NCBI GenBank assembly: GCA_900551245.1
Contig: URVC01000003.1
Span: 1-64,000 of the forward strand
DNA from: an uncultured bacterium
GTDB lineage: Bacteria > Verrucomicrobiota > Lentisphaeria > Victivallales > Victivallaceae
Reading direction: 5' to 3'
Length of the DNA: 64,000 bases
The number at the start of each line of letters is the position of its first letter. Positions within the stretch are counted from its first letter, which is position 1. Below, one piece after another: positions 51,111 through 60,389 of this stretch. The notes beneath the pieces were generated by a model. It was not told where the DNA came from. It ran no database searches and saw only the letters and a program-made list of their open reading frames with translations. The position numbers and the translations under genes were made by a program.

Positions 51111-51818
51111 ATGAGACGATCATTCACGCTGATTGAATTATTAATCGTTATTGCGATCATTGTGATTCTGGCCGGCCTTCTGCTGCCGGCCTTGAATACG
51201 GCACGGGGAAAAGCCGCAGCGACAAACTGCCTCTCCCGCCAGAAGCAGATCGGCCTCGCCCTGGCCACCTACTCCAATGATACAGACGGAATCTGCGGAA
51301 ACGCATCCAACGTTTCCTCCATGACCGACGACAACCTCTGGAACTGTGCTCTGTACCGGAATCGGGTCATTGCAGATCCCGACCAGTTTCTCTGCCCCTC
51401 GTTTGCTCCGCATAAATTCAACCGCAATGACATGGCGACCTCCTGGTATTACACCTATGGGGTCAATTATGCCGGAACAGAACCGCTCAACGGCGGACGG
51501 CCGATCTCGTTCAAGCTCAAAAAAGTCACTCAGGACTCCCGGTCTCTGCCGTTTCAGCCATCGCGGATTCTGCTTCTTGCCGATTCATTCGGAAACATTT
51601 CCACCGGAGAAAGCCAATTTTTGAACGTGGCCATGTACTACTCCTCGATCGGGCATTCACGCATTCATTTCCGCCATCAGGAACGGGCGGCCGCGGTATT
51701 TTACGACGGCCACGGAGCGCTGACCGCGCTGCCGGAATATCAATCCGCCGAAATCATCCTGCCGCTCGATCTATGGGCGAGAAAAGACACCACCTATTTC
51801 TTCAAACCAGGGCTGTGA
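51111..51818 (+). CDS. Prepilin-type pseudopilin with H-x9-DG motif (locus 4)
   Basis: A 235-residue protein. MRRSFTLIELLIVIAIIVIL is the leader and prepilin helix, with Ser at the position before the cleaved bond. HQERAAAVFYDG is the H-x9-DG motif. The start at 51111 has GGGGGG upstream. It precedes the large GH by 44 bp on the same strand. The general fold is a short pseudopilin with a beta-rich C-terminal part. Confidence 0.85.
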   Translation: MRRSFTLIELLIVIAIIVILAGLLLPALNTARGKAAATNCLSRQKQIGLALATYSNDTDGICGNASNVSSMTDDNLWNCALYRNRVIADPDQFLCPSFAPHKFNRNDMATSWYYTYGVNYAGTEPLNGGRPISFKLKKVTQDSRSLPFQPSRILLLADSFGNISTGESQFLNVAMYYSSIGHSRIHFRHQERAAAVFYDGHGALTALPEYQSAEIILPLDLWARKDTTYFFKPGL

Positions 51819-51862
51819 CACCGGCCGAACCCACTGCAAACCGTTAAAGGAGCTCTCGTTTC

Positions 51863-54800
51863 ATGATCAGAACCGCTGTTTTTCCCCTGGTCGCCCTTTT
51901 TACTCTGGCGGCGACATGTTCTCTCGCCGGGCTGGACCTCTCGCCGGAAGGCGCATGGGTTCACCAGGGCATTTCCGGCTCATGGCGGATCGCCATGCCG
52001 GGCTGGAGCCGTTTTCTGAATGCTCAGACCGCTGATTTCAAAACAGTTTCTCCCGGCCGTGGAATCCTGACGGAACAAGGGCGGACCATGGAATTTCACT
52101 CCATCTGCCGCCCGGAAGGAGACGCAATTTTACTTCACAGCACGCTGCAGTCGGAAAAATTCCCGGATTTCGGAGAGCTCGATTATCAAATCCGAATCCC
52201 CTTCGAACCCCTCCGGGAGCTCTCTGTGGACGGCAAACCGCTGAAGATTCCTGCGGAATGGCAGAAAACGACACTGGCGTATTATCCGAAACACCCCCGC
52301 CGGCTCACGATCGGCACAACCTCCGGCACGCTCCAACTGCAGGGCACTTTCTCCATAATGGTACAGGACAACCGGAAATGGAGCGACTCTCTCTCCCTGC
52401 ATCTGAATGGCGAAAAGCGGAAAGAATCCGGCCGTTACGAAGTGGAACTGCTCTGGCAGTTCACCCCGGCGGAAAACCGGCCCATTCCCCTCGATCGTGT
52501 GGCAAACATGGGGTTTCGCGACGACCGGGCCGGCGACGGAACCGGCGGCTGGACCGATCAGGGGCCGGAGAACGATATGGCCACGCTGAAGCCGGGGAAA
52601 CTCTCCTTTGCCGGCATCGATTTCCAGATCGTGAATCCGGCGGTCAACGAGGGGAAAAGCTGTCTGGTGCTGTCCCGCACGCAGACGAAGTTTCCGCCGA
52701 CGGCAGAGGTTCGCGTTCCGGCTCCGGGAAATTTCCCGTATCTGTATCTGCTTCACGCCACGGCATGGACGCCGCCATCCGGAGAAAAATTCGGGACGCT
52801 CCGCGTCCGTTACCGAGACGGCCGCAGTGAAGATTTCCCGCTTCTCTCCGGAATCGACGGCGGCAACTGGTGGATCGACGTACCGTTCCGCAATGCCGGA
52901 ATCGCCTGGGAGGGAAACAACTTCAAGGCCCGTACAGGGCTGTACGCCTCGGCATTCCGCCTGACGGGTGACGCGGCGGGTCTGGAGTTTCATCCGGCCG
53001 GCAACACCGTCTGGATGATCTGTGCCGCCACACTGTCAAACGTGGCGCCGAAATTTGAGACGCCGGAGAAGCAGGAGGTGATCCGGGCGGGGCAGCAGTG
53101 GCTTCCGGTCAATTTCTCCCGCCATACGGAACCGGATTCTCCGCTGGACTTCTCCGGCACGCTGGAAGCCCCGGCCGGAAAATACGGCCGTATCGTCGTC
53201 AATCCGGCCGGTCATTTCGTCTTCCGGAACGCGCCGGGCAAGCGTATCCGTTTTCTCGGAGTCAATCTCTGTCAGAGCGCCAACTATCTCACCCGGCAGG
53301 AAGCGGAGGAGTTCACCGGGCAGATTGCGCGGGCCGGATACAATTCCGTCCGCTTCCACCATTTTGAAAATCTGCTGATGGCCGAACGCGGCAAAGCTCC
53401 CGACCAGTTCGACCCGCAAAAACTCGACTCGCTCCACTATCTGATGAGCTGTTTGAAAAAGCGAGGCATCTATTTTACGCTGGATCTCTACGCCAGCCGC
53501 GAAATCGCTCCCGGCGTCTCCACGGGGCGAGCCAAACTGCTGTTCCACATTGACCCCGCCGCGCAGGAAAACTGGAAACGGTTCACCCGGGCGCTTCTGA
53601 CGGCCAAAAATCCTTACACCGGTCTCTCACTGGCGGAAGATCCCGCTCTGTATCTGGTGAGTCTGGTAAATGAAAGCAATCTATCCTTCCAACTGCCGAA
53701 AAACCGGATTCCGGAGATCCATCGTGAATTTCAGAAACAGTGGCAGACATTTCTCGACCGGCACGCGCCCCTGCCGGACAGCTGCAGAAAAGAGCAGAGC
53801 GGACTCTGGCACACCTTTCTGAACGGCATGGACCGGGCAAGAATCCGGCAGATGACCGATTTTCTGAGGAAGGAGATCCGGACTGACGTGCTGGTCACAG
53901 ATCTCAACTTTATTTCCGAGTACCCCCTGAGCGGGGTCCGTTCGGAACTTCAGGTCGTGGACATGCATGCCTACTGGGACCATATGCGCCTCCTCGTTCC
54001 CGGCCGCTGGGCACCGCCGCAGCGTTATCATCAACTTTCCGCTCTCGGTCAGGGAGCGGCCCATGTCCGCATCCCGATGCCGTCGCGGGTATTCGGTCGG
54101 CCCTATGTGCTGACGGAGGTCAACTACTGCTATCCGAACCGGTTTCGTTCAGAATACGCCCCCATGTTCGGCGGTTATGCGGCTCTGCAGGACTGGGACG
54201 GCATCTATCGCTTCGCCTGGTCCCACGCCAGAGAGACACTGAACAACCAGATGATCGGCGGATTCGATATCGCCAAAGACCCGGCGGCTCAACTGGCCGA
54301 CCGCCTGGTTCACGCCCTATTCCTCCGCGGCGACCTCTCCCCTTCGACGGCGGGGAGCTGGAAACGCTCTCTCCGGAAGCCTGTACCGCGATGCAGGCCG
54401 CCGCTGGAGAATTCTCATTTCTCGGGCTCCGCTCCCGCATCGGAGTTCTCCCGGCGGGGAAACCGCTTCCGTCGGCGATACGCACCGTTGACCTTCGCCC
54501 CCGCTGGCAGAAGTCGCTGCGGCCGGAAGAACAGGAATTTCTCCGCGCAATCCGCAACCGGCAGGCGATAAGCAGTGAAACGGGCGAACTCCAGCTGAAT
54601 CCAGAATCCAATACTCTTCGCGTCGTCACCCCGGAAACGGAAGCCCTTTGCGGAACCGGCACTCTGCACGGCGATCGTCTGCGGATCACCGGAGCCGGGG
54701 AGCCGCAGACCGTCGCCCTGCTCTCGCTCGACGGCGCCCCCCTCGCGGAAAGCCGTAAACTGCTTCTGCTTCATCTGGTGGAGACGGCCAATACGGAACA

Positions 54801-55044
54801 GACCTTCCGCACCTCCCGGCGGACCGTTCTGGAAGCCTACGGCAAAGCGCCACTCCTGCTGCGGCGCAGCCGGGTCAATGTGACGTTGCGCCTTCCCGCG
54901 GTGCGCCGGGTGGAGACACTCGATTTTTCCGGACGCCGCACCGGTTCGGTCGTCACGACCCGCCGGGGCTCTGAGACGACCTTTTCAGCGGATACCGCAC
55001 TCCGTCCGCACGGTGTGATGGCCTATCTGATTTCCGCCGACTGA
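51863..55044 (+). pseudogene. Large secreted clan GH-A glycoside hydrolase with a single frameshift
   Basis: Reads as a 902-residue protein in frame to 54571, but the last 75 residues are Arg-rich nonsense. The proper sequence continues in another frame as SPFDGGELETLSPEAC and runs to 55044 (TALRPHGVMAYLISAD). One base is missing in the C-run at 54339-54342; adding one C restores a 1060-residue protein, close to its 1080-residue paralogue (36910-40152). Signal peptide 1-22; beta domains to about 420; TIM barrel with acid/base Glu604 (SLVNESN) and nucleophile Glu752 (VLTEVNY), both before the shift; C-terminal beta domains after it. Shine-Dalgarno AAAGGAG. Real mutation, phase variation or sequencing error are all possible. 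Confidence 0.75.
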
Positions 55045-55208
55045 CGCCCCACCGTCGGGGACAGCTTCCCCGGCTCGCCCTGTTTCTGCCCGCAGATTTT
55101 CAGCAGTATCACATGAGCCGCGTCCATTCCGAAAGTGGTCGTCCCGGTAGAATGTTGTGCCGAAACTTGCCGGTAACAAGCATTACAGGAAATCCGCAGG
55201 AAGATCAT
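55023..55208 (-). pseudogene. Possible remnant of a LacI-type regulator C-terminus
   Basis: The minus strand reads GMDAAHVILLKICGQKQGEP followed by GKLSPTVGRQSAEIR and a stop. The pattern MxxxAAxxLL and a late Pro-x-x-V-x-R-x-S resembles the C-terminal end of LacI sensor domains. No start codon with signals, no HTH and no longer frame is seen upstream. It overlaps the 3' end of the large GH on the opposite strand by a few bases. It may be chance. Confidence 0.25.
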
Positions 55209-55371
55209 GAGTCACGGCTTGCCGTCATCTGCATAGCTTTTTACAATCTGCACCTATAAAAATTTAAAAAAAATTTTGCTTGCGCTCTTGCTTTCTTACT
55301 CTGTTTCGGGTATAATAGAAGAGAAAACTGGAAATATTTCCATTTTTTTAACTCTGCGAGAAGATAAAAAG
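55209..55371 (+). promoter_or_regulatory. Promoter and palindromic operator before the LacI gene
   Basis: TTGCTT (55288-55293), 17-bp spacer, TATAAT (55311-55316). The perfect 14-bp palindrome TGGAAATATTTCCA (55329-55342) lies at about +6 to +20 of the transcript, a typical autoregulatory repressor site. The upstream AT-rich stretch (55253-55276) shows nothing else. Confidence 0.6.
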
Positions 55372-56418
55372 ATGACGAAAAACGGGAATCTGACCATCAA
55401 GGACATTGCCAAGGCCTGCAGCGTGGGCATCGGTACGGTCTCGCGGGCGATCAACGGCAAACCGGGCGTCAAGGAAGAGGTCCGGAAAAAAATCCTCAAC
55501 CATATCTATGAGATGGGCTGGCGCAGCAACAACATCGCCGGGAAACTCAACTCCGCCCGCAAAGGGAAGCTGGTGATTTTCCTCAGTTCGCTTTTCGGCC
55601 TCATCGACCGCATGAATGACAACGACGTCATGGGCCTCCTGGCGGAAGCCTGCACCAACGAAGGGTATGAGACGCTGCTTCTGACCGGGAACCGCAATGA
55701 ATGCCTGGAGCAGTGCATGCAGCTCCGACCGCACGCGCTGGTTCAGTTCGGATCCGTGGACAGAACCGGGGAGATCGAAGGCAAACTTTTCGAGGCGGGA
55801 ATCCGGCTGATCACCATCGGAGAGCGCGAAGAGTGCCACGGCGCCATGCTTCACCCGGATCATACCGACGCCGGCAGACGTCAGGCGCAACTGCTCCGCC
55901 GCAACGGCCACCGGAAAATCGGCGTCGTCTGCTGCATCGGCGAGCAGAAAACGATCCATTCCATCGACGACATGCCGAGCCTCCGGTTGCGCCGTTACAT
56001 TCAGGGAATTCAATCGGTGCACCCGAAACTGAGTCTGGAAAAAGATGTCGTCAGCGACAACTACGGAGATCCCGCCCCGCTCCTTGCCGCACTCCGCCGC
56101 AGAGAGCATACCGCATGGATCTGCGATGAACAGCGCTCCTGCCAGGAACTGATCTACTGCGCGTATCAGTTGAATCTGAGGATTCCGGAAGACATCTCCC
56201 TCGTCACCCTCGCCCCGGCCGCTCCCTGTTTTCTCTTCCCCATGGATGTCACCCGCTTCTGCCCGGACAACAAGGCAAGGGTCGCCAAAGCCATGGAGCT
56301 CATCAACGCACCGGAAGACCTGTGCCGTCAACAGGAATTCGTTTTTTTCAAGCGCTACCACAAAGGGGCTACCGTGAGAAAGCTCAATTCCACGGCAGCA
56401 ATGGCTGCGCCCCTATGA
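55372..56418 (+). CDS. LacI-family transcriptional regulator
   Basis: A 348-residue protein. HTH LTIKDIAKACSVGIGTVSRA, then a sensor domain (LVIFLSSLFGLIDRMNDNDV; TDAGRRQAQLLRRNGHRKIG). Like the regulator encoded at 35715-36743, the sensor's second half diverges from the classical LacI pattern. The start at 55372 follows GAGAAG; earlier in-frame sequence lies over the promoter. It precedes the pseudopilin and the GH5 pair and likely regulates them. Confidence 0.87.
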   Translation: MTKNGNLTIKDIAKACSVGIGTVSRAINGKPGVKEEVRKKILNHIYEMGWRSNNIAGKLNSARKGKLVIFLSSLFGLIDRMNDNDVMGLLAEACTNEGYETLLLTGNRNECLEQCMQLRPHALVQFGSVDRTGEIEGKLFEAGIRLITIGEREECHGAMLHPDHTDAGRRQAQLLRRNGHRKIGVVCCIGEQKTIHSIDDMPSLRLRRYIQGIQSVHPKLSLEKDVVSDNYGDPAPLLAALRRREHTAWICDEQRSCQELIYCAYQLNLRIPEDISLVTLAPAAPCFLFPMDVTRFCPDNKARVAKAMELINAPEDLCRQQEFVFFKRYHKGATVRKLNSTAAMAAPL

Positions 56419-56491
56419 ACGCAACGTCAAACTGGAATCGTATGGAAAATCGGCATGTCAGATCAAGTTTCTGATCGAAAGGAGAAAGGGA

Positions 56492-57331
56492 ATGCTTTCA
56501 CACGTCAGCACAGGTTCTACCCCAATTTCAACGGCAATACGCTCTTTGCATCCAGTTTCGGCCGGAGGAGTTCACACGCCCCGACTTCCGAATGCAGTCA
56601 GGAGCAGAAAACAGCGTCACATATTTACTCTTATCGAACTTCTGATCGTCATTGCAATCATTGCGATCCTCGCCGCCATGCTGCTTCCGGCACTCAACAA
56701 AGCGCGCGACCGGGCCAAAGCGATCAGCTGTACGAACAATCTCCGTCAACTCGGTCTGACCCTTCAAGCCTACTGCAACGACTTCGACGGCATGACGCCA
56801 TACAATGCCTGGGATCTCGAGGACAAGACCAGCTGGCGCGGCCGCCTCTATAACGCGGGATATATCAAAACCTACAAGGGCACCTATTGCCCCGCTGTGC
56901 AGCTATCCACGGATCCCACCTTCAAGGAAGACAACCGCGGCGTCGGGTACGGCATCAACAACGGCTGGTGGCTCAACAGGCCCAACACGATCAACACCAA
57001 ACGGATCGGAACCGGCACCAATGCGCAGGAGGTTCTGGGAGGCAACTGGCGGATGTTCATCCCCAAAGAGCCGTCGAAATTCCCGCTGCTGGCGGATACC
57101 CAGCGACTGGTGGATGTCAATTCCTGGAGATTCTATTACCAGTCGTGTGAATTCGCCTACCCTTGCAACAACGGCACCACCAATCCGAGCATCGTCGCCG
57201 TCGTCACCCGCCACGCATCGCGGTGCAACGCTCTCGCACTGGATGGACATGTCGCGGCCCAGAGTCGCGGCGAGCTCATCCACGAAAATGGATTCATGGA
57301 ATACGGGGTCCACGCGGTCCCCGGATTCTGA
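56492..57331 (+). CDS. Prepilin-type pseudopilin with H-x9-DG motif (locus 5)
   Basis: A 279-residue protein. A longer leader (about 44 residues) precedes FTLIELLIVIAIIAIL; the residue before it is Ile, not Gly. HASRCNALALDG is the H-x9-DG motif. Shine-Dalgarno AAAGGAGAAAGGG supports the ATG at 56492. It is 14 bp before the first GH5 gene on the same strand and 73 bp after the LacI gene. Confidence 0.82.
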   Translation: MLSHVSTGSTPISTAIRSLHPVSAGGVHTPRLPNAVRSRKQRHIFTLIELLIVIAIIAILAAMLLPALNKARDRAKAISCTNNLRQLGLTLQAYCNDFDGMTPYNAWDLEDKTSWRGRLYNAGYIKTYKGTYCPAVQLSTDPTFKEDNRGVGYGINNGWWLNRPNTINTKRIGTGTNAQEVLGGNWRMFIPKEPSKFPLLADTQRLVDVNSWRFYYQSCEFAYPCNNGTTNPSIVAVVTRHASRCNALALDGHVAAQSRGELIHENGFMEYGVHAVPGF

Positions 57332-57345
57332 GGAGGAAACAGATC

Positions 57346-58881
57346 ATGTCCATGCTGCATTTGTTGTTATCCGGCTGTCTGTTCGTCGCATTTGCCGCGG
57401 CGGGCGAAACCGTCAAACCCGAACTGAAGCCGGCAAAACGCACCCCTGCGGCCAGAATCGAGGGGAAAATGTTGACCATCGACGTTCCTGCCGGACGCGA
57501 GGGGCTGGAGAACTATGCGGAGTTCACTCTGGATCTCGGCCAATACGCCTCCTGCCATCTGATCGGGACGATCCGCGGCAAATTCACCGGCTTCCGCCCC
57601 GATCAGGACCGTCGAAAAGGCATCGACCTTCGCCTCTCCTACCGGGCGGACGACGACAGCCACGACCGGCTCGGCGGCGGCTTTTTCCGCAACGAATCAC
57701 TCAAAAACGGCACACTGCAGTTCGGCTTCACCCTCGATCCCTACGCCAGACAGTGCAAAATGCGGATTTCACTGAACAACTGTTCCGGCAAAGCGGAATT
57801 CGATCTTGCCAGTCTGGAGTTCACGCCGCTCTTCACGCCGCCGAAGGAGGAGTATGTCTGCGAATACTCCGACGCCGTAAAGGCCCGCCCGGTCCACCGC
57901 GGCGTGATGAGTCCGATCCGCAATCAGACCGATGAGGAGGATTTTCGCGAACTGCGGCGCTGGAACGTCAATCTGATGCGGCTTCAGCTCAACACCAGTG
58001 AACAGTGGGCGCGCAGCGAACCGGCGAAATACCGGGCATTCATCCGCGACAAGATCGACAATGTCATCCCGAAAGCGCTCGACCTCGGGCAGAAATACGG
58101 CATCAAAATCATCATCGATCTGCACACCGCTCCCGGAAGCAACCGCATGACCGACAATCCGGACTTCAACGGTCTGTACGACAACGACGACGCCGTGAAG
58201 GAGTATCTGGCGATCTGGGAGGAAATTGCCGAAAAATTCCACCGCCATCCCGCCCTCTACGGCTATGACCTCATGAACGAACCCAAGCAGCACCGGCCGG
58301 CCAAATACAACTACCGCGATCTTCAGTACGAAGCGGCAAAGCGAATCCGGGCAATCGACCCGGAAACGCCGATCTACGTGGAGAGCAACATGATGTGCAG
58401 TCCGCTCTCCTTCTACTATCTCGAACCTCTGAAACTGCGGAACATCATCTATCAGGTTCATTTCTACGAACCGTTCGACTACACGCACCACTTCATCCGC
58501 AAAGCCGCCGATCGAAAAGCGGGCCGGGTGAAGGTGAACACCTTCCCGGGCGACTATTACGGTACGCACTGGAGCGGTGATCTCGTCCAGATCCGGAAAA
58601 AACTCACCTATGTCCGCGCCTTCGAGCAGCGGTTCAAGGCGAAGATCTACGTCGGCGAATTTTCGGCACCGGCCTATGCGCCGGGAGCGGAACAATATCT
58701 CGCCTCCTGCATCAAAGTGTTTGAGGAATACGGATGGGACTGGACCTATCACGCCTTCCGCGAATCCAAGGGATGGGATGTCGAATATGCCGGAACCGCG
58801 GACGACGACCTTGTCCGCGTCCCGACGACGCCCCGTCGGGAAGTACTCCTCAACGCATTCAAGAAAAACAGGAAGGAATAG
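57346..58881 (+). CDS. Secreted GH5-type endoglucanase/mannanase-like enzyme
   Basis: A 511-residue protein with a signal peptide (MSMLHLLLSGCLFVAFAAAG). Beta-rich N-terminal domain (about 25-165), then a GH5 TIM barrel: RWNVNLMRLQL, YGIKIIIDLHTAPGS, acid/base Glu312 in YDLMNEPKQ, and nucleophile Glu438 in YVGEFSAP. GH5 enzymes cut beta-1,4-linked glucans, mannans and related polysaccharides. GAGGAGGAA precedes the start. It is followed 5 bp later by a paralogue, so both are translated from the same mRNA. Confidence 0.85.
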   Translation: MSMLHLLLSGCLFVAFAAAGETVKPELKPAKRTPAARIEGKMLTIDVPAGREGLENYAEFTLDLGQYASCHLIGTIRGKFTGFRPDQDRRKGIDLRLSYRADDDSHDRLGGGFFRNESLKNGTLQFGFTLDPYARQCKMRISLNNCSGKAEFDLASLEFTPLFTPPKEEYVCEYSDAVKARPVHRGVMSPIRNQTDEEDFRELRRWNVNLMRLQLNTSEQWARSEPAKYRAFIRDKIDNVIPKALDLGQKYGIKIIIDLHTAPGSNRMTDNPDFNGLYDNDDAVKEYLAIWEEIAEKFHRHPALYGYDLMNEPKQHRPAKYNYRDLQYEAAKRIRAIDPETPIYVESNMMCSPLSFYYLEPLKLRNIIYQVHFYEPFDYTHHFIRKAADRKAGRVKVNTFPGDYYGTHWSGDLVQIRKKLTYVRAFEQRFKAKIYVGEFSAPAYAPGAEQYLASCIKVFEEYGWDWTYHAFRESKGWDVEYAGTADDDLVRVPTTPRREVLLNAFKKNRKE

Positions 58882-58886
58882 TTTTC

Positions 58887-60389
58887 ATGAAGTGGTTCTC
58901 TCTGCTGCTCGGTCTGGCGCTGCTTCCCGTCTGCGCCGGCGAGGAACAATTTCTCAAACCGGAAAACGCCCGCGTCATCGGCTGCGCGGTCCGCAAGGGG
59001 AAGGAGGTTCTCATCAACGTTCCGCCGGAAAAAGCCGCCGGCCTGAACGGTGTCATCTACAAGGTGGACCTTACCCCCTGCCGGAACAGCGTCGTCACCT
59101 TCTCGGTGGATGCACAGGCGGACCATCTGACGAAACCGGAACAGCGTCATTTCGGCACAAAATTCATGCTGCTCTACACCACCCCCGACGGGCAGAAACA
59201 TTACGCCGAAAGCAACGGGCATTACGGTACTTTTTCCAAAAAGCTCACCTTCAGCCACACCGTAAGCCCGGATGCCGCGGAGGCGGAACTGCGCTTTGTC
59301 GTGCAGAATGTCTCAGGCAAGCTCCGCTACGACCTCTCCACCTTCCGCATCGTCACCAGTTTCCAAAAATGCAACATCGGGTACCAGTGCGAGTACTCCG
59401 ATGCGGTGAAGGCGCGGCCGGTCCACCGGGGAGTGGTCAGCCCGATCCACGATCAGGCCAACGAGGAGAATTTCCGGGTACTGCAACAGTGGAACGTCAA
59501 TCTGCTGCGGCTCCAGCTCAACGTTGCCGCGGACTGGGCCCGGAACAAGCCGGAACTCTACAACCGGGCGATGGATGACAAGATTGAAAACGTCATTCCC
59601 AAAGTACTCGATCTCGGGCAGAAGTACGGCATCAAAGTGATCATCGACCTGCACATGGTTCCCGGTGGAAATGACACGCAGAAGAATTCTCCCGGCATCT
59701 TCGGCAGCGATGAAGCGGTAACCCGTTTCATCGCATTGTGGGAACGGATGGCGACGAAATTCAAGGATCATCCGGCTCTCTACGGCTACGGCCTGTTCAA
59801 TGAGCCCCGCCAGAACTACCCGACGAAATACGACTACTGGGAGATCCAGCATAAAGCGGCGCAGGCGATCCGCCGGATCGATCCGGAGACGCCGATCTAC
59901 GTCGCCTCCAATCTGCGCAGTTCGCAGTACACCTTCGACTACCTCTCGCCGATGAAGCTGAAGAACATCATTTACGAGGTACACTGCTACGATCCGTTTG
60001 CCTACACCCACACGCCCTATTCCAAGAGAGACCGGGAGGCGGGGAAACCGCGACCGACCTATCCCGGGACCTTTTACGGCGCCCCGTGGAATCTGGAGGG
60101 GGTGCGCAACCGCCTGAAGGCGGTGAAACGGTTCGCCCGGGATCATCAGGCGAAAATCTACGTCGGCGAATTCTCCACCCGCGCCTGTCTTGACGGAGCA
60201 GACCAGTTTCTGCGGGACTACATCACCGTCTTCGAAGAGAACCAGTGGGACTGGACCTACCACGCCTTCCGCGAGGCGAAGATCTGGAGTCTGGAATACG
60301 CCGGTCCTTCCGACGATGAACTCGAGCCGTCGCAGGACAATCCGCGCAAATGCGTACTGCTGGAAGCGTTCCGGAAGAACCGGTCATAG
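58887..60389 (+). CDS. Secreted GH5-type enzyme, tandem paralogue
   Basis: A 500-residue protein with a signal peptide (MKWFSLLLGLALLPVCAGE). Beta-rich N-terminal domain (about 25-155), then a GH5 barrel: QWNVNLLRLQL, YGIKVIIDLHMVPGG, acid/base Glu306 in GLFNEPRQ, nucleophile Glu428 in YVGEFSTR. It shares the block CEYSDAVKARPVHRGV with the preceding gene, so the two arose by tandem duplication and later divergence. The N-terminal domains differ more, which may reflect different polymer binding. A terminator follows at 60599-60623. Confidence 0.85.
   Translation: MKWFSLLLGLALLPVCAGEEQFLKPENARVIGCAVRKGKEVLINVPPEKAAGLNGVIYKVDLTPCRNSVVTFSVDAQADHLTKPEQRHFGTKFMLLYTTPDGQKHYAESNGHYGTFSKKLTFSHTVSPDAAEAELRFVVQNVSGKLRYDLSTFRIVTSFQKCNIGYQCEYSDAVKARPVHRGVVSPIHDQANEENFRVLQQWNVNLLRLQLNVAADWARNKPELYNRAMDDKIENVIPKVLDLGQKYGIKVIIDLHMVPGGNDTQKNSPGIFGSDEAVTRFIALWERMATKFKDHPALYGYGLFNEPRQNYPTKYDYWEIQHKAAQAIRRIDPETPIYVASNLRSSQYTFDYLSPMKLKNIIYEVHCYDPFAYTHTPYSKRDREAGKPRPTYPGTFYGAPWNLEGVRNRLKAVKRFARDHQAKIYVGEFSTRACLDGADQFLRDYITVFEENQWDWTYHAFREAKIWSLEYAGPSDDELEPSQDNPRKCVLLEAFRKNRS

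Noticed and set aside
54391..55044. A separate 217-residue gene after the frameshifted GH
   Set aside because: No ribosome binding site; its sequence is the natural continuation of the GH C-terminus after restoring one base.
55253..55276. AT-rich run as an origin or riboswitch
   Set aside because: Too short and without repeats or conserved structure; it is a normal AT-rich upstream promoter region.
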